Positions 1-18,004 of a DNA stretch of 64,000 bases are shown one piece after another. Made by a program: the position numbers and the translations under genes. Origin of the DNA: Palsa-459 sp035937595 (lineage in GTDB: Bacteria; Actinomycetota; Acidimicrobiia; Acidimicrobiales; RAAP-2). The stretch lies in assembly GCA_035937595.1 (NCBI GenBank), contig DASZHS010000039.1, positions 37,477 through 101,476 of the forward strand, read 5' to 3'. Numbering within the stretch: the first letter of the stretch is position 1; every line of letters begins with the position of its first letter. A model generated the notes under the pieces. That model searched no databases, was not told the origin of the DNA, and saw nothing but the letters and a program-made list of their open reading frames with translations.

Positions 1-143
1 CTCTCCAGCTGGGTGTTCAGGTAGTCGCGGATCTTCCAGTCCTCGACGACGTAGTCACGGTAGGTGCGCTCGTTGAACCATCGCGACTTCCAGTCGGTGG
101 TGATCCCGAGACGGAACCCGTAGGGGTTGACCTTCTGGCCCAT
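1..143 (-). CDS. rpsC: 30S ribosomal protein S3 (5' part only)
   Basis: The first 47 codons of S3 are present and the rest lies beyond the left edge. The visible N-terminus (MGQKVNPYGFRLGI, then WKSRWF) is the conserved S3 start, which precedes the KH domain that contacts 16S rRNA and mRNA at the entry channel of the 30S subunit. The ATG overlaps the TAA stop of rplV (TAATG), so the two genes are translationally coupled. Order L22-S3 is the standard S10-operon order. Confidence 0.95.
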   Translation of the reverse strand, partial: MGQKVNPYGFRLGITTDWKSRWFNERTYRDYVVEDWKIRDYLNTQLE

Positions 144-874
144 TAGTCCGTGTGCTCCTCGCTGGCTGTGGTGGCGTCGCCCTCGGGCGCCTCGGCGGCG
201 GCCTCGACCGCGGCGGTCGTCGACTCGTCCGAGGCGTCGGTCGCCTCGCCCGGGGGCTCGTCGCCGTGCTCGGCGGGCTCGGCGACGTGCTCGTGGTCCT
301 CGTGGTCGTGCTCGTGCTCGTCGGCGAGCGCCGCCTCGGCCGCCGCCTCCTCGGCCGCGGTCGCCTCGGCCGCCACCGCCGCCTCCTCGCGGGCGACCTC
401 GCGACGGTGCGCGTGGGACTGCTGGTCCGCACGACGGCGCGAGCCCGCGACCCGGCGCGACCGCGAGGCGCTGTCCGTGGTGCGCGTGGCGCGGGCACGC
501 TCGAGCTTGGTCTCGTCCATCCTCGCCACGATGATCGTGATGTGGCAGGAGCGCTTGCGGATGCGGGTGGCGCGGCCCCTCGCGCGCGGGCGGAAGCGCT
601 TCATCGTCGCCCCCTCGTCGGCGAAGGCCGACGCGACGTAGAGCTCCTCGGCGGCCTGGCCGTCGTTGTTCTGGGCGTTGGCCACCGCCGACGCCAGCAC
701 CTTGCCGACCACGCTGGCGGCCTCGCGCGGGGTCGCCGCCAGGATCTCTTGGGCGCGCAGCACGTCCTTGTCGCGGATCAGGTCGAGCACGAGCCGGGCC
801 TTCGACGCGGACATGTGGAAGTGCCGCAGCACCGCGCGGGTCCCAGGACGCTCGTTGGTCTTCGTCGTTGCCAT
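143..874 (-). CDS. rplV: 50S ribosomal protein L22 with long C-terminal extension
   Basis: L22 lines the peptide exit tunnel and binds several 23S rRNA domains. Residues 1-125 match the family, including the RPRARGRATRIRKRS rRNA-binding hairpin and the terminal HITIIV strand. The usual protein stops near residue 115-125, but this one has 243 residues. The extra part starts basic (127-160), becomes Ala/Glu-rich (161-185), contains a histidine/acid cluster HEHDHEDHEH (187-196), and ends acidic. Its start overlaps the rpsS stop (TGATG). The core assignment is certain; the role of the tail is unknown. Confidence 0.97.
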   Translation of the reverse strand: MATTKTNERPGTRAVLRHFHMSASKARLVLDLIRDKDVLRAQEILAATPREAASVVGKVLASAVANAQNNDGQAAEELYVASAFADEGATMKRFRPRARGRATRIRKRSCHITIIVARMDETKLERARATRTTDSASRSRRVAGSRRRADQQSHAHRREVAREEAAVAAEATAAEEAAAEAALADEHEHDHEDHEHVAEPAEHGDEPPGEATDASDESTTAAVEAAAEAPEGDATTASEEHTD

Positions 875-1152
875 CAGCGCCGGACCGACCTCTCCTGGCC
901 GGCGTGGTAGCGGAAGGTCCTCGTCGGCGCGAACTCGCCGAGCTTGTGGCCGACCATCGCCTCGGTCACGTAGACCGGCACGTGGCGGCGGCCGTCGTGG
1001 ATGGCGAGGGTGTGCCCCACCATGTCGGGGATGACCGTGCTGCGCCGCGACCAGGTCTTGATGACCTTCTTGTCCCCCGCGGCATTCATGGCCTCGACCT
1101 TCTTCAGCAGGTGGTCGTCGACGAACGGACCCTTCTTCAGGCTTCTCGGCAT
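874..1152 (-). CDS. rpsS: 30S ribosomal protein S19
   Basis: S19 binds 16S rRNA in the head of the small subunit near the A-site finger, together with S13. The 92-residue product has family length and the hallmarks MPRSLKKGPFVD at the start, TWSRRSTVIPDMVGHT in the middle and VGHKLGEFAPTRTF near the end. It lies 7 bp after rplB and overlaps the start of rplV, inside the L3-L4-L23-L2-S19-L22-S3 run. Confidence 0.98.
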   Translation of the reverse strand: MPRSLKKGPFVDDHLLKKVEAMNAAGDKKVIKTWSRRSTVIPDMVGHTLAIHDGRRHVPVYVTEAMVGHKLGEFAPTRTFRYHAGQERSVRR

Positions 1153-1159
1153 CTCGCTC

Positions 1160-1996
1160 CTAGCGCCTCGCGCCGCGACCGCGGCGACGGCGGACGATCA
1201 TCGCGTCGGAGTCCTTGGAGCCCCGGCGCGTCCGACCCTCGGGCTTGCCCCACGGCGAGGTGGGGTGTCGGCCGCCCGAGGACTTGCCCTCGCCGCCGCC
1301 GAGTGGGTGGTCGACCGGGTTCATCGCGACGCCCCGGGTCTGGGGACGCACGCCCTTCCATCGGTTGCGACCGGCCTTGCCGAGCTTCAAGAGCTCGTGC
1401 TCGGCGTTGCCCACGACGCCGAGCGTGGCTCGGCAGTCGATCGCGACGCGACGCATCTCGGTCGAGGGGAGCCGCAGCGTCGCGAACCCCCCGTCCTTGG
1501 CGACGAGCTGCACGCTCATGCCCGCGCTCCTCGCCATCTTGCCGCCGCCGCCCGGTCGCAGCTCCACGTTGTGGACGACCGAGCCCGTCGGGATGTAGCG
1601 CATGGGGAGCGCGTTGCCGACGCGGATGTCCGCACCCTGGCCCGACTGGACGACGTCGCCGACCGAGAGGCCGTTCGGGGCGAGGATGTAGCGCTTCTCG
1701 CCGTCGAGGTAGTGCAGCAGTGCGATGCGGCAGGTCCGATTCGGGTCGTACTCGATGTGGGCGACCTTGGCCGGCACGCCGTCCTTGTTCCGTCGGAAGT
1801 CGACGACCCGGTACTGCTGCTTGTGGCCGCCCCCGCGGTGCCGTGAGGTCTTGCGCCCAGCGACGTTGCGCCCGCCGGTCTTGGGCTTGGCGGCGAGCAG
1901 GCTGCGCTCGGGCTTGGAGCGGGTGAGCTCGGCGAAGTCCGAGACGGTCTGGAACCGCCGTCCAGGGCTCGTGGGCTTGCGTGCGCGGAGTGCCAT
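1160..1996 (-). CDS. rplB: 50S ribosomal protein L2
   Basis: L2 is one of the largest and most conserved 50S proteins and is needed for subunit joining and peptidyl-transferase assembly. The 278 residues match the family. The N-terminal region holds RNRGGGHK-like RHRGGGHKQQYR and the C-terminal region holds AMNPVDHPLGGGEGKSSGGRHP, which includes the conserved His that approaches the peptidyl-transferase centre. It starts with ATG, 7 bp after rplW, in the same operon. Confidence 0.98.
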   Translation of the reverse strand: MALRARKPTSPGRRFQTVSDFAELTRSKPERSLLAAKPKTGGRNVAGRKTSRHRGGGHKQQYRVVDFRRNKDGVPAKVAHIEYDPNRTCRIALLHYLDGEKRYILAPNGLSVGDVVQSGQGADIRVGNALPMRYIPTGSVVHNVELRPGGGGKMARSAGMSVQLVAKDGGFATLRLPSTEMRRVAIDCRATLGVVGNAEHELLKLGKAGRNRWKGVRPQTRGVAMNPVDHPLGGGEGKSSGGRHPTSPWGKPEGRTRRGSKDSDAMIVRRRRGRGARR

Positions 1997-2003
1997 CAGA
2001 TCC

Positions 2004-2294
2004 TCATGACTCGAACAGGTCGATCTTGTTGCCGGGCGCGAGCGTCACGAGCGCGCGCTTCGTGTCGTCGCGCCGCCCGACCCGGTTGGTCCGGCGGTTG
2101 CGCACGGTCTTGCCCTTGCGGCGCATCGTGTTGACCCGCTGGACCTTCACCCCGAACGCCTCCTCGACGGCGTGGCGGACGTCGATCTTGGTCGCGTCGA
2201 TGTCCACCTCGAAGACGTAGACGTGCGCGTCCATGAGCGCGTAGGTCTTCTCGGAGACGACCGGGCGGTGCAGCACGCTCATCGACTCGCGCAT
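2004..2294 (-). CDS. rplW: 50S ribosomal protein L23
   Basis: L23 sits at the tunnel exit and is the docking site for trigger factor and SRP. The 96-residue product contains HRPVVSEKTYALM at the N-terminus and the loop RVNTMRRKGKTVRNRR typical of L23. The ATG at 2294 overlaps the TGA of rplD (TGATG). An alternative ATG four codons later would also fit, but the overlap favours the longer form. Confidence 0.95.
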   Translation of the reverse strand: MRESMSVLHRPVVSEKTYALMDAHVYVFEVDIDATKIDVRHAVEEAFGVKVQRVNTMRRKGKTVRNRRTNRVGRRDDTKRALVTLAPGNKIDLFES

Positions 2295-3058
2295 CAGCCG
2301 GCTCCCTCGGTCTCGTCCCCGGCGTCGTCCCCGGTCTCGGCGTCGGTCGCGGGGACCTCGCTGGCAGCTGGGTCGTGGTCGTCGCGGTCGTGCTCGGCGA
2401 CGGGCAGGGTCTCGTCGGTGAACAGCACCCAGTCGTGCGCGAGCACGTCGTGGGCGTTGAGCTCCCCCGCGTCGACGGTGGACGCCCGCACGAGGTTGCG
2501 GAGCGCCCGCGCGGCGACCGCGTCGGTCCGCGACAGCACGACGAGCACCGTGCCGTCGAGGCCGAGGGCGTCGAGGAGGGCGACCGCGTCCTTGGTCCGC
2601 GGCGTCGTCCACCCGAATGCGTCGAGGAGCGCCACCTTCTGCTCGCTCGCGCGATCCGAGAGGGCCGAGCGCAGCGCGAGACGGACCATCTTCTTCGGGG
2701 TGCGCTGGGCGTAGGAGCGGGGCTTCGGCGCGAAGGCCACGCCGCCGCCCACGAAGTGCGGCGCGTTGGTGGAGCCCTGCCGCGCGTTGCCGGTGCCCTT
2801 CTGGCGGTAGGGCTTGTGCCCCCCGCCGCGGACCTCGGCGCGCGTGCGCGTCGACTGGGTCCCGGCGCGCTTGGCGGCCAGCTGGGCGGTCACGACCTGG
2901 TGGAGCGCGGCCATGTTGGGCTCGATCCCGAAGATCGTCGGCTCGAGGGCCACCGTGGACAAGACGGTGCCGCTCGCGTCGCGTCGCTCGACCGAGCGCT
3001 CGACGGGGGCAGGCCGGTCCTTCTTGACGGCGCCTCGGAGCAGGCCGGTGGTCGTCAT
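2294..3058 (-). CDS. rplD: 50S ribosomal protein L4 with acidic C-terminal tail
   Basis: L4 binds 23S rRNA domain I and extends into the exit tunnel; in E. coli it also represses the S10 operon. The tunnel loop GGGHKPYRQKGTGNARQGS and the downstream PRSYAQRTPKKM are clear. At 254 residues it is about 40 longer than usual because of an Asp/Glu/Ala-rich tail after residue 216. The ATG overlaps the rplC stop (TGATG). Confidence 0.95.
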   Translation of the reverse strand: MTTTGLLRGAVKKDRPAPVERSVERRDASGTVLSTVALEPTIFGIEPNMAALHQVVTAQLAAKRAGTQSTRTRAEVRGGGHKPYRQKGTGNARQGSTNAPHFVGGGVAFAPKPRSYAQRTPKKMVRLALRSALSDRASEQKVALLDAFGWTTPRTKDAVALLDALGLDGTVLVVLSRTDAVAARALRNLVRASTVDAGELNAHDVLAHDWVLFTDETLPVAEHDRDDHDPAASEVPATDAETGDDAGDETEGAG

Positions 3059-3708
3059 CACGCACCGCCCGCGGGGGTCTTCACCGAGTCGCGCAGCACG
3101 ACCACGCCGCCGCGCGGGCCGGGGATCGCGCCCTTCACCAGGATGAGCTCGCGGTCGGGGTCGACGCCCACGATCTCGAGGTTCGTCGTCGTCACTCGGC
3201 CGCCGCCCATGCGGCCGGCCATCTTCGTCCCCTTGAAGACGCGGCCCGGCGTCGCGCACGCGCCGATCGAGCCGGGCGCGCGGTGGTGCTTGTGGTTGCC
3301 GTGGCCGCCGCCTTGGCCGCGGAAGTTGTGCCGCTTCATGCCGCCCGCGAACCCCTTGCCCTTCGACGTCGCGATCGCGTCGACGTGCTCGCCGGTCTCG
3401 AAGACCGCGACGGTGAGGTCCTGGCCGACCTCGTACTCGGCGACGTCGGCGAGCCGCAGCTCGACGAGCCGCCGACCCGGGGCGACGCCCGCCTTGTCGA
3501 AGTGCCCCCGCTCGGGCTGGGTGAGCGAGCCCGGGCGCTTGGTCCCGAAGGTGACCTGGAGCGCGCTGTAGCCGTCGGTGTCGTGGGTCTTCACCTGCAC
3601 CACGCGCAGGGGGGCGACCTTGACCACGGTCACCGGGACGGCACGGTGCTGGGCGTCCCAGATCTGGGTCATCCCCACCTTCTCGCCAACGATGGCCTTC
3701 GTCGCCAC
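3058..3708 (-). CDS. rplC: 50S ribosomal protein L3
   Basis: L3 is an early-assembly protein near the peptidyl-transferase centre. The GTG at 3708 is chosen because it gives the family N-terminus VATKAIVGEKVGMTQIW, is preceded by a GGAGAGGG ribosome-binding site, and yields 216 residues, the usual length. The conserved MKRHNFRGQGGGHGNHKHHRAPGSIGA-type core is present, with the Gln that is methylated in other bacteria. It is the first gene after a 314-bp gap and probably heads its own transcript. Confidence 0.96.
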   Translation of the reverse strand: MATKAIVGEKVGMTQIWDAQHRAVPVTVVKVAPLRVVQVKTHDTDGYSALQVTFGTKRPGSLTQPERGHFDKAGVAPGRRLVELRLADVAEYEVGQDLTVAVFETGEHVDAIATSKGKGFAGGMKRHNFRGQGGGHGNHKHHRAPGSIGACATPGRVFKGTKMAGRMGGGRVTTTNLEIVGVDPDRELILVKGAIPGPRGGVVVLRDSVKTPAGGA

Positions 3709-4022
3709 TGTGCCCTCTCCGTCTGGCGCGGGCACCGCCCACGCACAGACGCTCCGCTCGGGTAACCCCGAGCGGAGCGCTCGACTGTGTCGGCTCGAGG
3801 TCCCCGTCACCAGGCGCTCGAGCACGTCATTTGCCCCCCGACCGGGGAGTCCGGCCCGAAGGCCGGCTGCCTACGCTACACCACCGCGAAACGAGCTCGC
3901 CAGACACGCCGGCCGGAGCCCGGTCGTGGCCGCCCGCGGTGCCGCCCTCGGTGCCACCCTCGGGCCGCCCCGACGGGGCGTCCAGCCTACCGGTCGTCCG
4001 TCGGCGCCTCGCCGCGGACCGG
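3709..4022 (-). promoter_or_regulatory. Leader/intergenic region between rpsJ and rplC
   Basis: This 314-bp gap splits the usual S10 operon between S10 and L3. Reading along the minus strand, it first shows a 6-bp GC hairpin with a 3-nt loop (3980-3966, possible rpsJ terminator). Then come a possible -10 hexamer TAGCGT (3878-3873), a stem CCGGCC/GGCCGG closed by a UUCG tetraloop (3866-3851) right at the predicted transcript start, and a perfect 13-bp stem with a TTAC-type loop (3779-3750). No protein-coding gene is seen. A leader that senses a ribosomal protein, as in the E. coli S10 operon, is possible but unproven. Confidence 0.5.
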
Positions 4023-4349
4023 CTAGGTCTGGCGGATCTTGATCTCGATGTCGACGCCCGCCGGCAGGTCGAGGCGCTGGAGCGAGTCCACCGTCTTCGG
4101 GGTGTGGTCCACGATGTCCAGCAGCCGCTTGTGGACGCGCATCTCGAAGTGCTCCCGCGAGTCCTTGTACTTGTGCGGCGAGCGGATCACCGTGTAGCGG
4201 TGCCGCTCGGTCGGGAGCGGCACCGGGCCCTGGACGCGGGCGTTCGTGCGCTGGACCGTCTGGACGATCTTCGCCGTGGACTGGTCGAGGATCTCGTGGT
4301 CGTAGGCCTTGAGCCTGATCCGGATCTTCTGTCGGGAGCTCTCGGCCAT
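4023..4349 (-). CDS. rpsJ: 30S ribosomal protein S10
   Basis: S10 is a head protein of the 30S subunit and, as NusE, a partner of NusB and NusG in transcription antitermination. The 108-residue product has the family core IRIRLKAYDHEILDQS at the N-terminus and the loop HKYKDSREHFEMRVHKRL. It begins 5 bp after the tuf stop with no room for a promoter, so it is probably cotranscribed with the str genes rather than with rplC. Confidence 0.97.
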   Translation of the reverse strand: MAESSRQKIRIRLKAYDHEILDQSTAKIVQTVQRTNARVQGPVPLPTERHRYTVIRSPHKYKDSREHFEMRVHKRLLDIVDHTPKTVDSLQRLDLPAGVDIEIKIRQT

Positions 4350-4354
4350 CCGCG

Positions 4355-5542
<1,188 letters not shown>

Positions 5543-5568
5543 GTCGAAGAACTTCTCCTGGTATTGGT

Positions 5569-5588
5569 GGCGGGACCTCCGTCCCGCC
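5569..5588 (-). terminator. GC hairpin between fusA and tuf
   Basis: A perfect 8-bp inverted repeat (5569-5576 and 5581-5588) with a 4-nt loop lies in the 102-bp gap between fusA and tuf, 24 bases before the tuf start. There is no T-tract. It could be a weak terminator, an RNA-processing site or a stabilising hairpin for a separate tuf mRNA; the sequence does not decide. Confidence 0.4.
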
Positions 5589-5644
5589 GTCGTCTGCCGA
5601 CCTCCCCCATCCGGGTCGGGCCGATGATCACGTGGTCCCCGCCG

Positions 5645-7738
<2,094 letters not shown>

Positions 7739-7747
7739 CGTCGGTCC

Positions 7748-8218
7748 CTACCAGCGGTAGTGCGCGAAGGCCTTGTTGGACTCGGCCATCTTGTGCATGT
7801 CCTCGCGGCGCTTGGCGGCGGCCCCGATGCCGTTGGACGCGTCGAGGATCTCGTTGGCGAGGCGGTCGGCCATCGTCTTTTCGCGCCGTGCCTTGGCGTA
7901 GCCCGTGAGCCAGCGGATCGCGAGCGTGGTGGCGCGCCGCGGGCGGACGTCGACCGGCACCTGGTAGGTCGCGCCGCCGACGCGGCGCGAACGCACCTCG
8001 AGCTCGGGGCGGACGTTGTCGACCGCGCGCTTCAGCACCGAGACGGGGTCCGACTCGGTCTTCTCGGCGACCTGGGTCAGCGCGCCGTAGACGATGCGCT
8101 CGGCCACGGTGCGCTTGCCACGCTGGAGCACCTTGTTGATCACCTGGGTCACGAGCACGGAGCGGTAGACGGGGTCCGGCATCAGCTCGCGGCGCTGGGC
8201 GGGGCCGTTGCGGGGCAC
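7748..8218 (-). CDS. rpsG: 30S ribosomal protein S7
   Basis: S7 nucleates assembly of the 30S head and lines the E site. The 156 residues equal the family length, beginning PRNGPAQRRELMPDPVYRS and containing the conserved GGATYQVPVDVRPRR and AIRWL segments. The start is GTG at 8218, whose first G is the last base of the rpsL TAG stop, so the two genes are coupled. Confidence 0.97.
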   Translation of the reverse strand: MPRNGPAQRRELMPDPVYRSVLVTQVINKVLQRGKRTVAERIVYGALTQVAEKTESDPVSVLKRAVDNVRPELEVRSRRVGGATYQVPVDVRPRRATTLAIRWLTGYAKARREKTMADRLANEILDASNGIGAAAKRREDMHKMAESNKAFAHYRW

Positions 8219-8589
8219 TAGGACTCCTTCTTCGCGCCGTAGCGGCTGCGCGCCTGCTTGCGGTCGCGGACCCCCGAGGTGTCGAGGGCGCCGCGGATGA
8301 TCTTGTAGCGCACGCCGGGCAGGTCGCGGACGCGGCCGCCGCGGACGAGCACGATCGAGTGCTCCTGGAGGTTGTGCCCGACGCCCGGGATGTACGCGGT
8401 GATCTCAACGCCGCTCGTGAGCCGGACGCGGGCGACCTTGCGCAGCGCGGAGTTCGGCTTCTTGGGCGTGACCGTGTGGACCCGGGTGCAGACGCCCCGT
8501 CGCTGCGGGGCGCCCTTGAGGGCCGGGGTCTTGGTCTTGGACGTCTTGGCCTGCCGTCCGGTCCGGACGAGCTGGGCGATCGTGGGCAC
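8218..8589 (-). CDS. rpsL: 30S ribosomal protein S12, natural Arg88
   Basis: S12 monitors decoding at the A site. The 123 residues match actinobacterial S12. The decoding loops are TPKKPNSALRKVARVRL, with the wild-type Lys43, and LVRGGRVRDLPGVRYK. Position 88 is Arg (codon CGC at about 8328), where most bacteria have Lys and where K88R is a classic streptomycin-resistance substitution. The start is GTG after a GAGAGG ribosome-binding site. It heads the rpsL-rpsG-fusA-tuf-rpsJ unit. Confidence 0.97.
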   Translation of the reverse strand: MPTIAQLVRTGRQAKTSKTKTPALKGAPQRRGVCTRVHTVTPKKPNSALRKVARVRLTSGVEITAYIPGVGHNLQEHSIVLVRGGRVRDLPGVRYKIIRGALDTSGVRDRKQARSRYGAKKES

Positions 8590-8616
8590 GCGCTACCTCT
8601 CGGGTGGAGCAAGGGT

Positions 8617-8639
8617 CGCGCGGCGGACTCCGCCGCGCG
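8617..8639 (-). other. 10-bp hairpin at the 5' end of the rpsL leader
   Basis: A perfect inverted repeat, cgcgcggcgg / ccgccgcgcg, with a 3-nt loop lies between rpoC and rpsL. No T-run follows it. It begins about where a transcript from the neighbouring TAGCAT hexamer would start, so it may protect the rpsL mRNA end. It could equally be a partial terminator of rpoBC. Confidence 0.5.
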
Positions 8640-8647
8640 GCCCATGA

Positions 8648-8653
8648 ATGCTA
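8648..8653 (-). promoter_or_regulatory. Putative -10 for rpsL operon
   Basis: TAGCAT on the minus strand, 59 bases before the rpsL GTG and downstream of the rpoC stop. No convincing -35 is visible 17 bp upstream, so this is a -10-only call. Confidence 0.4.
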
Positions 8654-8693
8654 GGCGTCTGCGCGGCCGATCGTCCAGCCGCCCCGGCGCGCG

Positions 8694-16279
<7,586 letters not shown>

Positions 16280-16412
16280 CGGCCTTCTCCTCTGTCTGTG
16301 GTGTCGGGCGGGACGTGTCGAAGGGGCTCAAGCGAGGAAGCCGGGCACGCGGACGTGACGAGACCAGCCACAGGGGCGTGACTGGACAGACGCTGGGAGC
16401 ACGGCAAGGCGG

Positions 16413-16441
16413 ATGCTACCTGCCGGGACGGGCTGATACAA
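16413..16441 (-). promoter_or_regulatory. Putative rpoBC promoter P2
   Basis: TTGTAT (16441-16436), 17-bp spacer, TAGCAT (16418-16413) on the minus strand, about 130 bases before the rpoB start. Confidence 0.55.
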
Positions 16442-16486
16442 CCCCTCCCGGTCTCGGGGCCTCGAGCCCCGTCCGTGCTGGACGGC

Positions 16487-16515
16487 ACCCTAGAGATCCC
16501 CGGGACCTAGGTCAA
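16487..16515 (-). promoter_or_regulatory. Putative rpoBC promoter P1
   Basis: TTGACC (16515-16510), 17-bp spacer, TAGGGT (16492-16487) on the minus strand. This is the best match to a housekeeping sigma promoter in the window. The predicted transcript starts near 16480 and would open with two small GC hairpins (16483-16471 and 16471-16455). Confidence 0.65.
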
Positions 16516-16527
16516 GCACCTCGCCGC

Positions 16528-16545
16528 CCGGCCGCCCCCGGCCGG
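16528..16545 (-). terminator. Hairpin after rplL
   Basis: A 7-bp perfect stem ccggccg / cggccgg with a 4-nt loop lies 20 bases after the rplL stop and just before the rpoB P1 promoter. No T-tract follows. Its position suggests termination or attenuation between rplJL and rpoBC. Confidence 0.5.
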
Positions 16546-16564
16546 ACGGGGCCCCCGCGGTCCG

Positions 16565-16954
16565 CTACTTCAGCTCGACGGTGGCGCCGGCGCCCTCGAG
16601 GGCGGCCTTCGCCTTCTCGGCGTCGTCCTTCGAGACCTTCTCGAGGACGGGCTTCGGCGCGCTGTCCACCAGGTCCTTGGCCTCCTTGAGGCCCAGGCTC
16701 GTGAGCGAGCGCACCTCCTTGATCACCTGGATCTTCTTGTCGCCCGCCGCGGTGAGGACGACGTCGAACTCGCTCTTCGCCTCCTCCTCGGCGCCGGCGT
16801 CACCGCCCGCCGCCGCGGGCGCGGCCACGGCCACGGGCGCGGCCGCCGTCACGCCGAAGCGCTCCTCGAACTCCTTCAGCAGCTCGCTGAGCTCCAGGAC
16901 GGACAGCTCCGAGATGCCGTCGAGGATCTGGCCCTTTGTCAGTGTTCCAGCCAT
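16565..16954 (-). CDS. rplL: 50S ribosomal protein L7/L12
   Basis: L7/L12 forms the multi-copy stalk that recruits translation factors. The ATG at 16954 follows a GGAAGG ribosome-binding site and gives 129 residues: an N-terminal dimerisation domain, an Ala-rich hinge (about 38-58) and the globular domain with EFDVVL and KIQVIKEVRSLTSLGLKEAK. It lies 37 bp after rplJ, in the normal L10-L12 pair. Confidence 0.98.
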   Translation of the reverse strand: MAGTLTKGQILDGISELSVLELSELLKEFEERFGVTAAAPVAVAAPAAAGGDAGAEEEAKSEFDVVLTAAGDKKIQVIKEVRSLTSLGLKEAKDLVDSAPKPVLEKVSKDDAEKAKAALEGAGATVELK

Positions 16955-16991
16955 GGTCGTGGCCTTCCTTTCTTGCTTGATCGTCTGGGGG

Positions 16992-17816
16992 CTAGGCCCC
17001 TGCGGTCTCGTCCTCGCTCGGCGCGGCGGCCGCGTCCTCCCCGACAGCCGCGTCCTCCCCGGCGGGCGCGACGGTGTCGGCGGCGCTCTCCTCGGGTGCG
17101 GCCTCTGCGGCCCCCTCGGCGGGTGGGGCATCGGCCGGGGCCGCGGCCCCGTCGACGGCGGCCTCAGCGGCGGGCGCCTCGGCGGACCCGTCGGTCCCTT
17201 CGGCGCCGGATCCTTCAGGCGCGTCAGCGGCATCGGCGGTCTCGACCGCCGCCGGCGCCTCGTCCGCCGCCGGCGCCTCGGCCGTCACCGGCGTGCCGCC
17301 CCGCGACTCGAGCAGCGCCGAGAGTCCGTAGGCGAGGCCCTGGGGCAGCGCCACGAGGAGCCCGGCCATCGACCGCATCGGCGCCGCGAGCGCGCCGGCG
17401 AACATCGCGAGCAGCACGTCGCGGCTCGGCAGGTCGGCGAGCGCGCCGAGCTCCGCCGCGTCGAGGAGCGCGCCGTCGAGCACGCCGCCTTTGACCACGA
17501 GGGAGGGGGCGGCCCTCGCGAAGTCCCGCAGCGCCTTGGCCACCGCGCTCACGTCGCCGCGGACGAAGGCGATCGCCGTCGGGCCCTCGAGCAGGTCCGT
17601 CAACGGCGCGTGGGCGCTGCCCTCCACGGCCCGCCGCACCAGGGTGTTCTTGAAGACCTTGTAGTCGCCGCCGACGGCGCGCAGGGCGCGGCGCAGGCTG
17701 GCCATCTCGGCGACGGTGAGACCCCGGTACTCGGTGACGACCGCCCCGTCCGCGTCGTCGAGCCTCGCGCGGACGGCCTCAACGACCGCGACCTTGCCCT
17801 CTCTGATCGTGTCCAT
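16992..17816 (-). CDS. rplJ: 50S ribosomal protein L10 with Ala/Glu-rich extension
   Basis: L10 anchors the L7/L12 stalk to 23S rRNA and, with L12, represses its own mRNA. Residues 1-175 match the family (VTEYRGLTVAEMASLRRALR, FKNTLVRRA, FAGALAAPM). The protein is 274 residues long, about 100 more than usual. The extra C-terminal part is a low-complexity Ala/Glu/Asp/Pro tail beyond the helix that binds L12 dimers. A structured leader precedes it. Confidence 0.95.
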   Translation of the reverse strand: MDTIREGKVAVVEAVRARLDDADGAVVTEYRGLTVAEMASLRRALRAVGGDYKVFKNTLVRRAVEGSAHAPLTDLLEGPTAIAFVRGDVSAVAKALRDFARAAPSLVVKGGVLDGALLDAAELGALADLPSRDVLLAMFAGALAAPMRSMAGLLVALPQGLAYGLSALLESRGGTPVTAEAPAADEAPAAVETADAADAPEGSGAEGTDGSAEAPAAEAAVDGAAAPADAPPAEGAAEAAPEESAADTVAPAGEDAAVGEDAAAAPSEDETAGA

Positions 17817-17982
17817 CGGTCCTCCGCCGGGAGTCCTGCCCGGTCAGGGCCGAAGGCGTCCGGCGCAGGAGGAGCCCTCCCGCGGCCACCTCGTCAGGCG
17901 GGCCGACTGGCCCTTTGAGCGGCGAACCGCACCGGATGTCTTCGGCGTCGTTGCGTGTGTGGTCGCGACCGGGGCCGCGAAC
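17817..17982 (-). ncRNA. Putative L10 leader RNA of rplJL
   Basis: The 188-bp gap between rplA and rplJ carries the CCGAAGAC-N-TCCGGTGC sequence typical of L10-leader RNAs. The segment at 17936-17929 (TCCGGTGC) can pair with GCGCCGGA at 17867-17860 through eight base pairs including one G-U, as expected for the closing helix that L10/L12 binds to shut off translation. A -10-like TAGGGT at 17994-17989 could start the transcript near 17982. The call rests on motif and position; no covariance search was run. Confidence 0.6.
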
Positions 17983-17988
17983 CGTGCG

Positions 17989-17994
17989 ACCCTA
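17989..17994 (-). promoter_or_regulatory. Putative -10 for rplJL
   Basis: TAGGGT on the minus strand just after the rplA stop. No clear -35. It fits a separate rplJL transcript that begins with the L10 leader. Confidence 0.45.
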
Positions 17995-18004
17995 GTCCAC
18001 GCGG

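Noticed and set aside
3709..3825. A longer L3 starting at 3825
   Set aside because: The extra residues would be coded by the hairpin-containing leader and do not match L3; the GTG at 3708 has a ribosome-binding site and the conserved N-terminus.
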